NCBI GenBank assembly: GCA_030549495.1
Contig: JAUIRK010000567.1
Location: 474,501 to 538,500, forward strand
Origin: Nectonema munidae
Taxonomy: Eukaryota > Nematomorpha > Nectonematoida > Nectonematidae
Direction: 5' to 3'
DNA length: 64,000 nt
The notes under the pieces were generated by a model. That model had not been told where the DNA came from. It did not search any database and saw only the letters and a program-made list of their open reading frames with translations. A program made the position numbers and the translations under genes. Below, piece by piece: positions 12,349 to 23,089 of the stretch. The number at the start of each line of letters is the position of its first letter. The first letter of the stretch is position 1.

Positions 12349-13418
12349 ATGGCTAATGCTCCTCTGACTAGGAAAAAAGGAAGGTAAACGAAGAAGGACG
12401 TGTGTGTCAAGAGAAATGGGAATTACTGTATTTTTGGACAGAAATGAATGGAAAGATACATTGTTTAATTTGCAATAACCACATTTGTACGCCGAAAGTT
12501 TACAACTTGAAAAGACATTATGAGACGAAGCATCTATCATACGATAAATATGAAGGCCCAATGCGTGTTTCAAAGATCAAAGAATTGAAAGTTAACTTGA
12601 CACGGCAACAGGCCCTTTTTACAAAAATTCAGAAAGAGAATGTCGCTTCTGTTACTGCAAGTTATGAACTCAGCCGAATGATAGCGAAGAATGGGAAATC
12701 CTACACTGAAGGAGATTTTGTAAAACAGTGTCTTGTGAAAACGGCCTAAATTGTCTGTCCAGAAAAAGCACACTTGTTTAAAGATATATCACTAACCAGG
12801 AACACTGTTGCTGAACGGATCGATGAAGTGTCAAGTGATTTGAAGCAACAGTTGAAATGCGAATCATTAAAATTTGAACATTTTTCTATTGCAATTGATG
12901 AGACTGTTGATATTACTGGTATAGCACAGCTTTCAATTTTCATGAAGGCCTGTGACAACAAATTTGACATTTATGAAGAGCTGTTTGAGCTGATCCCTAT
13001 GCATGACACTACAACAAGCCAAGCCCATCTTTGAGAAAATCGAAAAAGTTTTGGATGCGTATGATTTCAATTTAAGCAGACTTGTATGTTTGTCTACAGA
13101 CGGTGTAGCAAATATGATTGGCAGGCATAATGGTGTTGTTGCCAAGTTACACGCAAAAATAAAGAATTCACATCCAGATTTGTCGGTTACACATTTTCAC
13201 TGTATTATTCATCAACAAAATCGGTGTTCAAAGATTTTAAAATTGGATCATGTGCTTTGTTTGGTCACAAACACAGTGAACTATATCAGAGGCTGTTCTC
13301 TCAACAACCGTCAATTCAACCAGGTATTGAAGGATATGGGTAATCATTTCACCGAAGTTCCATTCTATACAGATGTGCGTTGGTTGTCATGTCACAAAGT
13401 ATTGAAAAGTTTTATTTA
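12349..13418 (+). pseudogene. hAT transposase, N-terminal and central part (GTF2IRD2-like)
   Basis: Frames from 12,385 to 13,418 give a BED-type finger (CLICNN, then YNLKRHYETKH). These are followed by the SYELSRMIAKNGKSY block, AIDETVDITGIAQLSIFM (catalytic-core DE.tDvt) and STDGVANMIGRHNGVVAKL. HCIIHQ and FYTDVRWLSCHKVL come next. This is the standard domain order of the hAT family that gave rise to GTF2IRD2 and ZBED proteins. Frames shift near 12,380, 12,745 and 13,000-13,030. The ORF stops at a TTAA where a later element entered, and the sequence resumes at 20,019 in the matching codon position. Confidence 0.85.
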
Positions 13419-13539
13419 TTAACCCTATTAGTGGTGGGCTAAATTTGTCCGCTCAAGTGCTGGGGGGCGTAAAGGCCCCCCCCCCCCCTCCTATTTTTCT
13501 CAGATATTAATAAGTTTTTATAAATATTTTTAATGTTAC

Positions 13540-13654
13540 ATATATATTTCAACTATGCTGAATTCAGTGGTGATGTCCATTTTTTTTATCAAAATCAATC
13601 AAACCTGTCAAAAAATTGATTTATATTTGACAGTCATCTCAAAAAGGAACTTTT
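13540..13654 (+). repeat. Left fragment of the tandem repeat interrupted by Merlin
   Basis: The unit contains GCTGAATTCAGTGGTGAT at 13,557 followed by a CAATCAAACCTGTCAAAAA block. The same unit recurs at 15,960-16,570 beyond the Merlin element. It ends at the Merlin target duplication (AGGAACTTTT). Confidence 0.7.
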
Positions 13655-15942
13655 GGTATTCTTTTACTTTACGGTTCTATCAATCAAAAAATTTCTTTGA
13701 TAAATTATTGGCTGTTGTAATGTCAATCAAACTATATATTAGTAAACTCTATCATAATATAAAGATTAATTAAAAAAAATATTTTTATAAATTTTAAATT
13801 TAATTAGAATTCATTAACTATATTTTACTAAAGATTCTAGATTTAATTTACAGTATGTCAGTAAATTTCAAATTTAAATTAAATTTCAAACTATAATATG
13901 TAATTAACTATTTAAATATTTTACTAGAAATTCTAGATTTAATTATAATTAAAGTATGAAAGTAAATAAAAAAAAATATTTAATTTAGAAATAAAAAATA
14001 CATACTTTATCTCTGTTCAATACTTTGAGGTTGCAATAAATCTTTTAAAGAATTTAAAAACAGAAAATAATTTTGCTTTTGGAAAATGGCTTCTCCAAAC
14101 GAACTAATCTAAATATGATTTGAATAATTCATTGTATGTGCCAAACTGTCTTTTAAATTTTCTTTTGGCCCGAATCTAAAGATTTTCAATGTTTTGCGTG
14201 TGAATGTGGGTCAACAAAGTTACGTTGGTGTATAACTACCCAGTGATCATAAACTCCACTATTATAGTTAGAAATGTTCCTGTAAGCAGGCCATCTGTCA
14301 GAAACAATAATGGATCCTAGTAGTATGTGTCTTTGTATAATTTGTGTAAGAGTTGTTTCGCTCCTATCTTAACTTCAACTAAAAAACATTTCTTACTATT
14401 TCTTTCAATTGCTCCAAACAACCAATGACCTTCTCTCCAAGTACCTCTGTGATATTTTCTATGAAAAAACTTGCTTTCATCAATTTCTACTATAATTTGT
14501 TAAAAGTTTTCATCAAAACCTCCAACAATTAGACAATTTCTTTCAACCCAACTTGTAGAAATCTCTCTACAAAAATTAGCCCAGTCTACAGCAGTTCGTC
14601 TACTTCCAATAGATGCTTCCTGGATAATAGCGTCTAATGAATAGTCACGATACTATCCACATATGAACTGTCTTTTTTTACCACAAACATAACATTTCCA
14701 ACAATATCCATTAGATCAAAATTTACAATTTTTGTAGGCAATCATTGCATTGGAAAATATTTAAAAGAACTTTGTCCGAAGCAAATCATTTTAAAATTTC
14801 TAATTTATCATTTGAATTTAAAACTTTTAACAGAGAAGAAAAATTCCAATTTTCAGATAAAATTGAATTTTCATTTCATTCATTTCAGATGAAAATGAAT
14901 TGATAGAACAAATGATGAAAGAAAATATACTTCTTACGCTCGTGTCAAAACAACTCGTCAAATTATACATGTCCCTGATAGATTTGAGCTAGTGTAGCAT
15001 ATGTGGCTGAATTTGGTTATATTTTCCGTGTGTTGTTTTTTATTTGTTTGGATGCATATGTGTGGTATCAAGTAATAACTACAAAAGAATGATTTTGTTA
15101 TTCAAACGCATACAAAACACATCATCATACACGTATGAATCAGTATTAGCACATAAACGTGTTGCTATCTATGCTGAGCGAAACATCTTATACGAATACA
15201 ACCAGAACCACACAACAAAAATAAAAACACTATACCAAACGTCGTTCTGTGTTTTTTTTTTTTTTGGGGGTTTTTTTAGAAAAAAAAAATTTTTTTTCCC
15301 TCCCCCAACCAAAAATTTCTTCCCTTTTTTAAAAAGTGAATGAATTACTGACACTCTGAGTAAAACAAAATTTTATCTAAAAATTGAAACTTCTCGTTTT
15401 TATAAAAAAAATAAAAGGATATATAAAAACTAACAAAACATACATTTTTTGGAAAAGGAAAAAAAAAAAAAAAGGTTTTTATTTTTAACTCATTTTTATC
15501 ATTTTTTTTTAAATTTACTCACTTATTTTTGTAAATTATATCTAGAATCTTTAGTAAAATATATTCAACAAAATTTTATTATAATTTTTGAATTTTTTAT
15601 GTTGTAAATTTTCTATTTTTTTAAAATTTACTGGCATAATTTTATATAAGTTAGATTTAGAATTTTTTGTAAAATATATTCAATAAAATTCTATTATAGT
15701 TTGAATTCCATAAAAAAAGTTTTTTCAATTTTTATATCAAATGTTTGCTTACTAAATAATGTAAAATAAATATATTATTTATTCATTTGAATGTATGTTG
15801 TAATTTTTATGCTTTATAGCCTTGCCTATATATTAAAACTACTTAAAAATTATATAGTTTGATTGACATCACAACAGCCTATTTACAAGCTATTTGTCAG
15901 AGAAATTTTTTGATTGACGGAACCGTAAAGAAAACGTTTACC
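13655..15942 (-). mobile_element. Merlin (IS1016-like) DNA transposon remnant
   Basis: Long inverted ends begin GGTATTCTTTTACTTTACGG at 13,655 and, inverted, GGTAAACGTTTTCTTTACGG at 15,942. Similarity continues inward for more than 80 bases, with further shared sub-terminal repeats. The flanks AGGAACTTTT and AGAAACTTTT differ at one position and fit the 8-9-bp duplication of Merlin. The interior encodes a Merlin-type transposase on the minus strand. It is inserted into a tandem repeat that lies inside the TTAA-flanked element. Confidence 0.8.
14010..14720 (-). pseudogene. Merlin transposase remnant
   Basis: Reading the minus strand downward from 14,705 gives KCYVCGKKRQF, then SLDAIIQEASIGSRRTAVDW, CREISTSWVERN, IVEIDESKFFHRKYHRGTWR, GHWLFGAIERNSKKCFLVEV, a degraded middle block, IENLWIRAKRKFKRQFGTYN and ELFKSYLDEFVWRSHF. 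The Cys-pair head, the DE.KF..RKYHRG block and the terminal IE..W...K block are the IS1016/Merlin transposase layout. Several stops and shifts break it. It lies in the middle of the element bounded at 13,655 and 15,942. Confidence 0.8.
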
Positions 15943-15949
15943 AGAAACT

Positions 15950-16570
15950 TTTTATCTAAATAATTATATAATGTTTTTTATACATATACATCCATTTTCA
16001 AGCATGCTGAATTCAGCGGTGATATTCATTTTTTTTATAAAAATCAATTAAAGTTATCAAAGCATTGATTTATATATGACAGCTCATCTTAAAAAGAAAT
16101 TTTTTATCTAAGTAATAATATAAAGTTTTTAGACATATATACCTATTTTAAGCATGCGTAATTCAGTGGTAATATTCATTTTTTTTATGAAAATCAATCA
16201 AAACTGTCAAAAAATTGATTTATCCCTAAAAGAAAGGATCAGGCACGGTTTTTTGAATGAGAGAATTACGTTTAATAGAAAGTATAGGGAGATGGTGAAG
16301 TTTACCGTGTATTTTATGGCATTTTACACACATATACCTATTTTCAAGTAGGCTGTGTTTATTGGTTATATTTCTTTTTTTTTATAAATATTAGTCAAAC
16401 CTGACAAAATAATTTAAATATGATAGCCCATTTCAAAATTAAAATTTTTATTCCTATAAAAAGTTTTTTTATACATTTCAAGTATGCAGAATTTAATGGT
16501 GATCTTCATTTTTTATGAAATCAATAAAACCTTGCAAAAAATTGATTAAAACCGTAAATCAATGTCAAAT
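15950..16570 (+). repeat. Diverged tandem repeat, units of about 140-190 bp
   Basis: Related units start near 15,965, 16,120, 16,310 and 16,450. Each has an AAGCATGC-like start, an AATTCAGTGGTGATATTCAT-like box, a poly-T stretch and a CAAAAAATTGATTTA block. One further unit lies left of the Merlin element at 13,540. Non-coding. Confidence 0.65.
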
Positions 16571-17615
16571 ATATAAACATAAAAATAACTTCTACTTGCA
16601 GTATTTCTCTGGTAATTATTTTCTTAATTTATAAACCAACTTTAGGTGTTTAATTCCCTCAAAATATTCCATTCTACAGTAACTTATGTAACTCGATAGG
16701 ACCTCCATCTTTTTGGCTACAAATTCGTTATCGGCTCTTAGCCTCTACGCCCTATTATTATTTACAGTATGTAATTTTGCTATTCATTCTATGATGATCC
16801 TTTCTTGGTAGCACTTTTTTCATTAGAAATTTATATTCTTCAATGTGTGTTCGAAAAATTTTTTATAAAAATAAAATTACTTTTTTCCTTTCTCAAAGCA
16901 TTCTTGATGATCTTAGACTTTTTTTTTGAGTATCGTGTATTTTATTATCAGGCCTGAATATTTGTCAAGCAATCTCATTTCAAAGATTTTTTTCTGATGA
17001 ATCATTCGTGATGTTCATTGTTCAATTACAAAAAGTTGTCAACGTTCTTCATCTAAAAAATTATCTCTTTGACGCAAAAGGAAAAAGATGGACAAATTCA
17101 ATTTAAATTAAAAATATCTTGATAGTGACTAAATTCTCACATATTGGCATCTGTGCCATTTTTGATAAATCTGACCTATTCTAAATTTTCAGATTTTCTA
17201 CCCAACTTAGCTAAATGTTAATTGTAATCCTAGATGATAAGCTATAGATTTAAATATTTTTCATTTGTAAAAAAGGAACTTCTTTTTCACATTCAAAATC
17301 TTTTTTGAAGCACCTAATATTATATAATTAAACCACTTCCTACTCCATTAGAACGTGGTAGATCTTCCATTTAGTCAAGATACATATATTTTTTAATTAT
17401 TTGTTTTGATCACATGTTCTCTTTTCAATTAGTTTTCAACTTGGTTCCTTCTCTCATACAAATTTTCAAAAGATTTTATAATACGTTTTGTTTTTTTTTA
17501 AAATAAATATTTCATACTCAAGATGATTGTAGAAAGTATTATAAGCCAAAATATACAAAAAAAAGAGTATATTTTTACCTAATATGCAGATTTTCAGGTC
17601 TACATTACTAATTCA
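16570..17615. other. Non-coding interior of the TTAA-flanked insert
   Basis: AT-rich, with stops in all frames. I see no domain or clear repeat here. Confidence 0.4.
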
Positions 17616-17619
17616 ATTA

Positions 17620-18000
17620 CCACTTCGAGATATTTTTTTAACCGTATTATCTAAAATCTAGTACAGAAATAAAATAAGCATAGTCGATTTGGTATAAAAC
17701 AGATATTTTATTTTTTTGAAAATATTTTTGAAGAGTATCTGGAAGTAAACCGCAAATCTTATTGAAGCTTTCAGATATTTTAAAACTATAAATGCCAAAA
17801 CTAAGTCCAAAAATAAAACCAGCATCTTCCATTTGGCATAAAAACAGATATTTTATTTAAATTTCAAAAATATTTCTGTAGACTTTAGACGTAAATCGAA
17901 CATTTGATTGACACTTTGAGACATTTAAAACCTATAAATGCAAAAAATGATTTCAGAAATAAAAATAATCATGGTCGAATTGGTATAAAAACCAGGGGCA
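17620..18000 (+). repeat. Tandem ~145-bp repeat block
   Basis: About 2.5 units start near 17,660, 17,803 and 17,950. Each carries a box like CAGAAATAAAA..AGCAT followed by TTTGGTATAAAA and CAGATATTTTA. The same family recurs at 19,290-19,650 and at the end of the window. Confidence 0.65.
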
Positions 18001-19285
18001 CATCCTCAAAATTATTGTGGGGCAAAATTTTTTTTGCAATTTTCAAATTAGTGGTCTGGAAATACCACGGGATACCAAATATTCAAGCAATCCTTTAAAA
18101 TAGAGTGTATTCAGCGCATATGTAAATTTATACGACTACTTTATATTTTTTTTACAAAATTGATGAAATTTAAAAACTATACTTCCAGCGAAAATATCTT
18201 AATTAAATTTGCAGAATATACACTAGTTTAAAAAAAACCAAAATTGTTGGGGCGAATAGGCTTTTCATTTGAAAATAAAGTAGTCTATCAGGCACATTAC
18301 AGGAATTGATGAAAGGATATTTGATTGATAGAGAAAACAACTGGAAACAAATAACTGAAGGTTGGAGAGTTTTATATGAGTGAATGTAGTCTGAAGGAAA
18401 AGAGTCTACTAGACAACATGCGATGTTTATATGAAAAAAATGTGTTTGATTCAGGGACGCACATCCTTGAAATTATTGGAAGGGCGGACTTTCAAACGTC
18501 TTCCAAAAAAGACAACAAATATTTCTGAATTCCTACTCCTCTCTTGTCTATTCTATTTCATTCTTAGTTAAGTTTAATGTAAACTTTAACCCCCGTCCTA
18601 TTAAGCTTAACGTCAACAATGAATGAGGACTTATAAATAGCTCCTTCTTTCTCACTTCGAATATATGGGCACCATCTCCAAATTATGTGTAGAAAGGGGG
18701 AAAGATATAAATCAACAATAAAAAAATTTGAAATTTTATTGAATGAAAAAAATCATTCATTAATTTTCAGTTGTTCCATTTCTTCTTCCTAAAAAATGAA
18801 AATGTTTTATTGAGAAAAATAAATTAAAAAAAACACATCCAAATTACATAACTTTTCTGAGGTAATTTCTATCAAAAATGTAAAATAGAACTAAAGTTAG
18901 AAAATTTGGTATTAGAATTTTTTCATACTTTTTAGTGTATAAGAATAAGTGTGAGTTAGTTAGACTCAAAAAAGGGTATAAAATAAATATAAAATTGTGC
19001 AAACAAAGATCAAACAATAAATTATACTTCATTTTTCTCAGCATCATTAAAAAATAGTTTAAAAGTTAAATTGGTGCAAGCTACAAAAAGTAAAATATCT
19101 TTTAACATTTTGCAATGATTTGCCTTTTATAATAACTTTTAAGGAATAAAGCCTATCAGAAAAAGTTATAGAGCTTCAACAAAAACTAAAAAATTTTACA
19201 ACATAACCTAAGTTTTTTGAAAACCTATTTGACGTATCTATCCGCTACAGCATACTCTATGGGTGGCATGACAGGTTGTTTGATA
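18000..19285. other. Non-coding interior of the TTAA-flanked insert
   Basis: No gene recognised. Two related short boxes (GGGGCACATCCT at 17,996 and GGACGCACATCCTTGAAA near 18,453) may mark the start of a small repeat whose other end I did not find. Confidence 0.35.
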
Positions 19286-19289
19286 TGAT

Positions 19290-19650
19290 GGACTCAGCAC
19301 GGAAATTATATATTTCATATATTTCATTGTAAAATTTGAATTAATGTTTTTGGAGACAATTTTTAGAAGTAAACCGCAAATTAGATGAACACTTATAGGT
19401 ATTTTCACATCCTAAACATAAAAAATGAGTCCAGGAATGAAACCAGCATGGCCGATTTTGTATAAAACATATATTTTATGTAAAATTTGAAGGAATGTTT
19501 TTGGAGACAATTTTCAGAAGTAAACCTCAAATTTGATTAACACTTATAGGTATTTCCAAATCGTAAATGTAAAAAATGAGTCCAGAAATGAAAACAGCAT
19601 GACCGATTTACTGTAAAAACATATTTTATGTAAAATTTGAAGATATATTT
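19290..19650 (+). repeat. Tandem ~150-bp repeat block, second locus
   Basis: Units are spaced about 150 bases apart. They contain GAGTCCAGGAATGAAA at 19,427 and GAGTCCAGAAATGAAA near 19,577, each followed by an AGCATG.CCGATTT box and then a TATTTTATGTAAAATTTGAAG box. Same family as 17,620-18,000. Confidence 0.65.
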
Positions 19651-20018
19651 TATTAGATATATTCTTGATCAATCAAAATTTTGATTATTTTGATTGACAT
19701 TTTCTAAAAAGTAGCCATGATAATTGAAAAAATTAAATATATAAAGTGTTATGCGTTCCAAACTGTATATAATTATAAATTTTCAGGGTATTATATAATA
19801 TAGATCCTAAGTTATAAGGTTAAGTACAGATAATTTCAAAATTTTGCTGAAAAATTTTAACTTTTGATTTTGATTGACAGTTTTGGAGATGAAAGGCTCA
19901 TTCAACTACTATGAAAATGGATTCAAAAGATGCTGCTAGCGATTTTAGGAAAAGTCACAAAATTTGAAGGGATATGATTCACCCAATTTTCTACAATTAA
20001 TTTTTTAGACCAATAAGG

Positions 20019-20808
20019 TTAAGGCAAGAAATAATCACAATTTTGGAAACGAAGGGTCGAAATACCGATGAAATAAAAGATGAAAGTTGGCTCCAGGATC
20101 TAGCTTTTGCTGTGGACATCACAGCACAATTAAACGATCTCAATTTGAAATTACAAGGTAAAAACAAGCTCATTACTCAGTTGTATGATGACATTAAATG
20201 CTTCATTAAAAAGTTGAGTTTGTGGAAGTCACAAGTGTCAAATGAAAATTTAGTTCATTTTCCTATGTGCAAAGAGCTATGAAAAACAGTATTAATACTA
20301 AGTCTGTACTAAGCTTCGCTAAGTATAACAGTCACCTGGAATTGGTTGTCAGCGGAGAGAGTTTCAAAAAAGATTTCGTGATTTCTCATCTTTTGAACAT
20401 CCATTTGCACAATTCTCCGCTCCTTTTACTTTTGATGTTACTAAGGCAGAAGTGAACATTCAAATGGGACTTTTAGAAATGCAGTCGCATTCTTCACTCA
20501 GAGCAAAGTATTTTGAAGTAGGAATAATACCTGGTTTCTTTTCATATCATCCCAAAAGGTTTACAAATCTTAGAAAGTTTGCAACACGTATCTTAGCAAT
20601 GTTTGGTTCTACCTATTTGTGTGAACAGTTATTTTCCTTCATGAAATCAACAAAAACTTCTCAGAGAACTAGATTGACTGATTTTCACTTATCATCTCTT
20701 ATAAAAGTTGGAACTGCACAGAAATTTCAGCCAGACATAGAAAAGATTGTGTATAACAAGAGGTGTCAAGCCTCGGGACAAGAACATGTAAAGTATTTGA
20801 ATAATTAA
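20019..20808 (+). pseudogene. hAT transposase, C-terminal part (continuation of 12,349-13,418)
   Basis: From 20,023 the frame reads RQEIITILETKGRN, SWLQDLAFAVDITAQLNDLN, LKLQGKNKLITQLYDDIKCF and LSLWKSQV. The C-terminal dimerisation region follows at 20,452-20,808 with FGSTYLCEQLFSFMKS and RTRLTDFHLSSLIKV. That is the hATC pattern. Frames shift near 20,280 and 20,440. The start of this part joins in codon phase with the ORF that ends at 13,418. Confidence 0.85.
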
Positions 20809-20974
20809 TAATAAATGTTTATTTTGAACTATTGTGATTTATGTGCATTTCATTTGTAGTTCATTCAAATAAATGTGGGCCATGTATGTTGCCTTATAAA
20901 CTTTTTTTATATTAAAATAAAGAACAGATTTATATCCTTGCTAATTTTTTAATTAAATTATTTTGTTTAAATAA

Positions 20975-21345
20975 TGGAATGAGAAATTTAATGATATCAA
21001 TATTTAATATCGTAAAAGGAAATATGATGATTGATGAGAAAGTTTTGCCTGGATATTCGAAGAGAATTTCCAGATCACACTTGCTGAAGTTTGCACCTGA
21101 ATCCTTTCAAAGTAAGTATAGAAGCAGATACTTAATCCAAAGAGCATACAATCACTGGAATGGCTTACCTAATGAAGTTGTTAACTCAATTACTGTGAAA
21201 GAATTTGAAAAAAACTCGATGAATTTTGGAAAGACAAAAGATTTGCCGTTCCTTGAAAAATACGCTATATTTGATGCAATTCTCATAGGCTGCTAGCCTC
21301 TTTAAATTGCTTAATAAACTTATGTTATGTTACTTATGTTATGTT
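20975..21345 (+). mobile_element. LINE 3' end, copy C (young, same subfamily as copy B)
   Basis: RNLMISIFNIVKG, then ISRSHLLKFAPESFQSKY and AYNHWNGLPNEVV, nearly base-identical to copy B at 1,395-1,760. It ends in TTGCTTAATAAACTTATG and short TTATGTT repeats. One base fewer than copy B shifts the last ~30 codons. It is strongly 5'-truncated and inserted downstream of the hAT transposase but inside the hAT ends, so it post-dates that element. Confidence 0.85.
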
Positions 21346-21532
21346 AACTATACATGACTTTGTACTTGCATTTTTGAATATAACCAAACCATTGCATGCT
21401 TTTAAGTTAAAAGTAAAATATTCTGCAATAATTTTTATTGAACAACTTTAAATATAATTGTAGGAGTGCGGCCCTCATAACAACACAAAGTCACTCCTTG
21501 AGGCCCGCGGGACTCTGAGCTTGACATGCCTG

Positions 21533-21540
21533 GTGTAGAT
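21533..21540. repeat. 8-bp target-site duplication, right side of the hAT element
   Basis: GTGTAGAT, an exact copy of 12,020-12,027. Confidence 0.85.
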
Positions 21541-21544
21541 GATT

Positions 21545-22235
21545 TATGACTGGTTTAGTATAATTCATTTTATCATAAATATAAACCATTTAGCTTAAAT
21601 AGTTGAGAACTCAGTGTTCCAATATGAAAAGATTTAGTCACCATTAAGACAATTTCATAATTTTAATAGAATTTGATCATCTCTTTCATTTGGCATGAAA
21701 GCGAGAGTCTTTTAGGTCATAAGCAGGGCGAGTAAAAGTCAATAAAGTCAACTTTTATTTCCGTTTAGCAAAAACTCTTTGAAGAAGATCTTTAGTTGTT
21801 TAGTCGAAAAATTTTTGAACTAATTTCACATTTTTAAGTCAATCAAAGTCAATTTTTTGAGTTTAGGTTAATAAAGTCAATTTTTATATTTAACACTTTT
21901 TGATTCAATGTGCCTAAAATTGTTATAAGCATATATACAAGATTTCTTTTTTATGTCAACACTTCCACAATAGTTGGGCTTTTTTTCATCTAATAAAAGG
22001 TTTTACTGTAAAGTTTGCCTGACTGAGGTTAAACATGGAGAAGTTTTTTGTAACACAAATTTTTTTTGTTGACAAACGCGGTTACATACGATATATCCGC
22101 TGCAGAAGTTATGGAATTTTATTCCCAAATTTTTTATCATTGCATATTTTTCACATCTTTTACACAAGTTTACCTTAAAAGTTAAGTTATCCTGCAAAAT
22201 TATAGATTACCGGCATTAAATCATTCAAAATTAGT
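21545..22235. other. Intergenic, nothing firm recognised
   Basis: No supported gene. A minus-strand frame at 22,003-22,197 has a CKRC..C..C-like spacing, but no family was recognised. Confidence 0.35.
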
Positions 22236-22239
22236 AATA

Positions 22240-22800
22240 GAAAAAGACGTTCTCTTTTCAAACCTATCAGCAACACTTCAGTTCCAATTGTAACGAAATT
22301 GACAAATTAGTTGCAAGCAACAAAATATTTTCATTAAAATCTTCCAGCAGAGAAGAAATTAATGATGAAGATGATGGAATTTTATTGCCAAATATCAAGA
22401 AATTTTAAAAAAAAAGAAAATCTGAGTCAAAACTTGCTAACAATAATTAGAGAATATTCACGATTCATTGATTTAGTCGGAAAAAGTCAACATGAGACTT
22501 TTTCATTCGAAGATACCTTTACTTGTTTCTCCAACATTATTTCATGATGGATGTGACGTTAAAAGTTATCTTGAAAATAGATTCAAATAAAATGAAATCA
22601 ATAAAATCATGAATATAGAAAACTCTCTAATCTCTAACAGTACTTATCCCAAATTACAAAATTGTCAAGTTTTAACTTTAGAAGTAGAAAGATCATTTTC
22701 TAAACTGAAAAAACTGCTAGAAAATTTTCGAATTTGAAATCAGAAAATGTCTTTAATTATATGTTGTTGTATTACAAAGTCATGAATTCTTTGAAATAAT
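22240..22800 (+). pseudogene. Fragment of a second hAT-type transposase (C-terminal region)
   Basis: Near 22,665-22,735 the plus strand encodes LTLEVERSFSKLKKLLENFR, followed by a broken stretch (LIICCCITKS or NYMLLYYKVMNSLK depending on frame). V.VERSFS.LK.LL..NR followed by an N....Y.YN-like stretch is the hATC dimerisation signature of another hAT branch, unlike the STYLCEQLFS type at 20,620. The upstream open frame at 22,362-22,547 may belong to it. No ends were found. Confidence 0.5.
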
Positions 22801-22804
22801 TTTC

Positions 22805-23085
22805 AATACTTTCTCTAAAGTGTTCATATAGTTGTTCAATTCATTTTCATCTTTCATTATACACTTTAGTTTTTCAAGCCCTTTAATTTTTCTAGTTATA
22901 TAACGCTTCACGTTTTCTAAAGCATGCATATCTTTATTACAGGCAGAGTGCGTGACATTACCTTACCCTGTTAGACAACTTAGTCACAAAATGTACTGAT
23001 TCCAGTAAATAAAATGGCCGTGATCGGTTCCAGGGATGAAAATTGCATGAGGATGAGAAGTGAGTAAGCTTTCTAAATGACTCTT
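22805..23085. other. Intergenic with a weak relic of the ~150-bp repeat
   Basis: The stretch near 22,990-23,050 has TGGCCGTGATCGG and TTCCAGGGATGAAAA boxes, resembling the repeat at 19,290-19,650. No gene. Confidence 0.35.
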
Positions 23086-23089
23086 GTAT

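Larger units (their letters stand above)
13423..20018. mobile_element. 6.6-kb insert with piggyBac-type ends and TTAA duplications
   Basis: TTAA at 13,419-13,422 and 20,019-20,022 flank the insert. The left end begins CCCTATTAGT and the right end, inverted, begins CCTTATTGGT. Removing the insert and one TTAA restores the interrupted hAT codons (..SFIY-LRQEI..), which fixes both borders to the base. No piggyBac transposase is visible inside, so it may be a non-autonomous relative expanded by later insertions. Contents: a C/G-rich start with a 13-C run, a tandem repeat split by a Merlin element, ~150-bp repeat blocks at 17,620 and 19,290, and otherwise AT-rich DNA. Confidence 0.75.
12028..21532 (+). 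mobile_element. hAT element (GTF2IRD2/ZBED-like), 9.5 kb with nested insertions
   Basis: The ends are CACCCATGTCAAAC and the inverse of CAGGCATGTCAAGC (12 of 14 match), flanked by exact 8-bp GTGTAGAT duplications. Inside are a BED-zinc-finger hAT transposase 5' part (12,349-13,418) and its 3' part (20,019-20,808). They are separated by a 6.6-kb insert, and a LINE 3' end lies at 20,975-21,345. Without the two inserts the element would be about 2.5 kb, a normal size for this group. It is inactive: the transposase frame has several breaks besides the insertion. Confidence 0.88.

Noticed and set aside
14880-15230. Possible retroelement polyprotein-like fragments
   Set aside because: Only short unlinked similarities, too weak to name a family.
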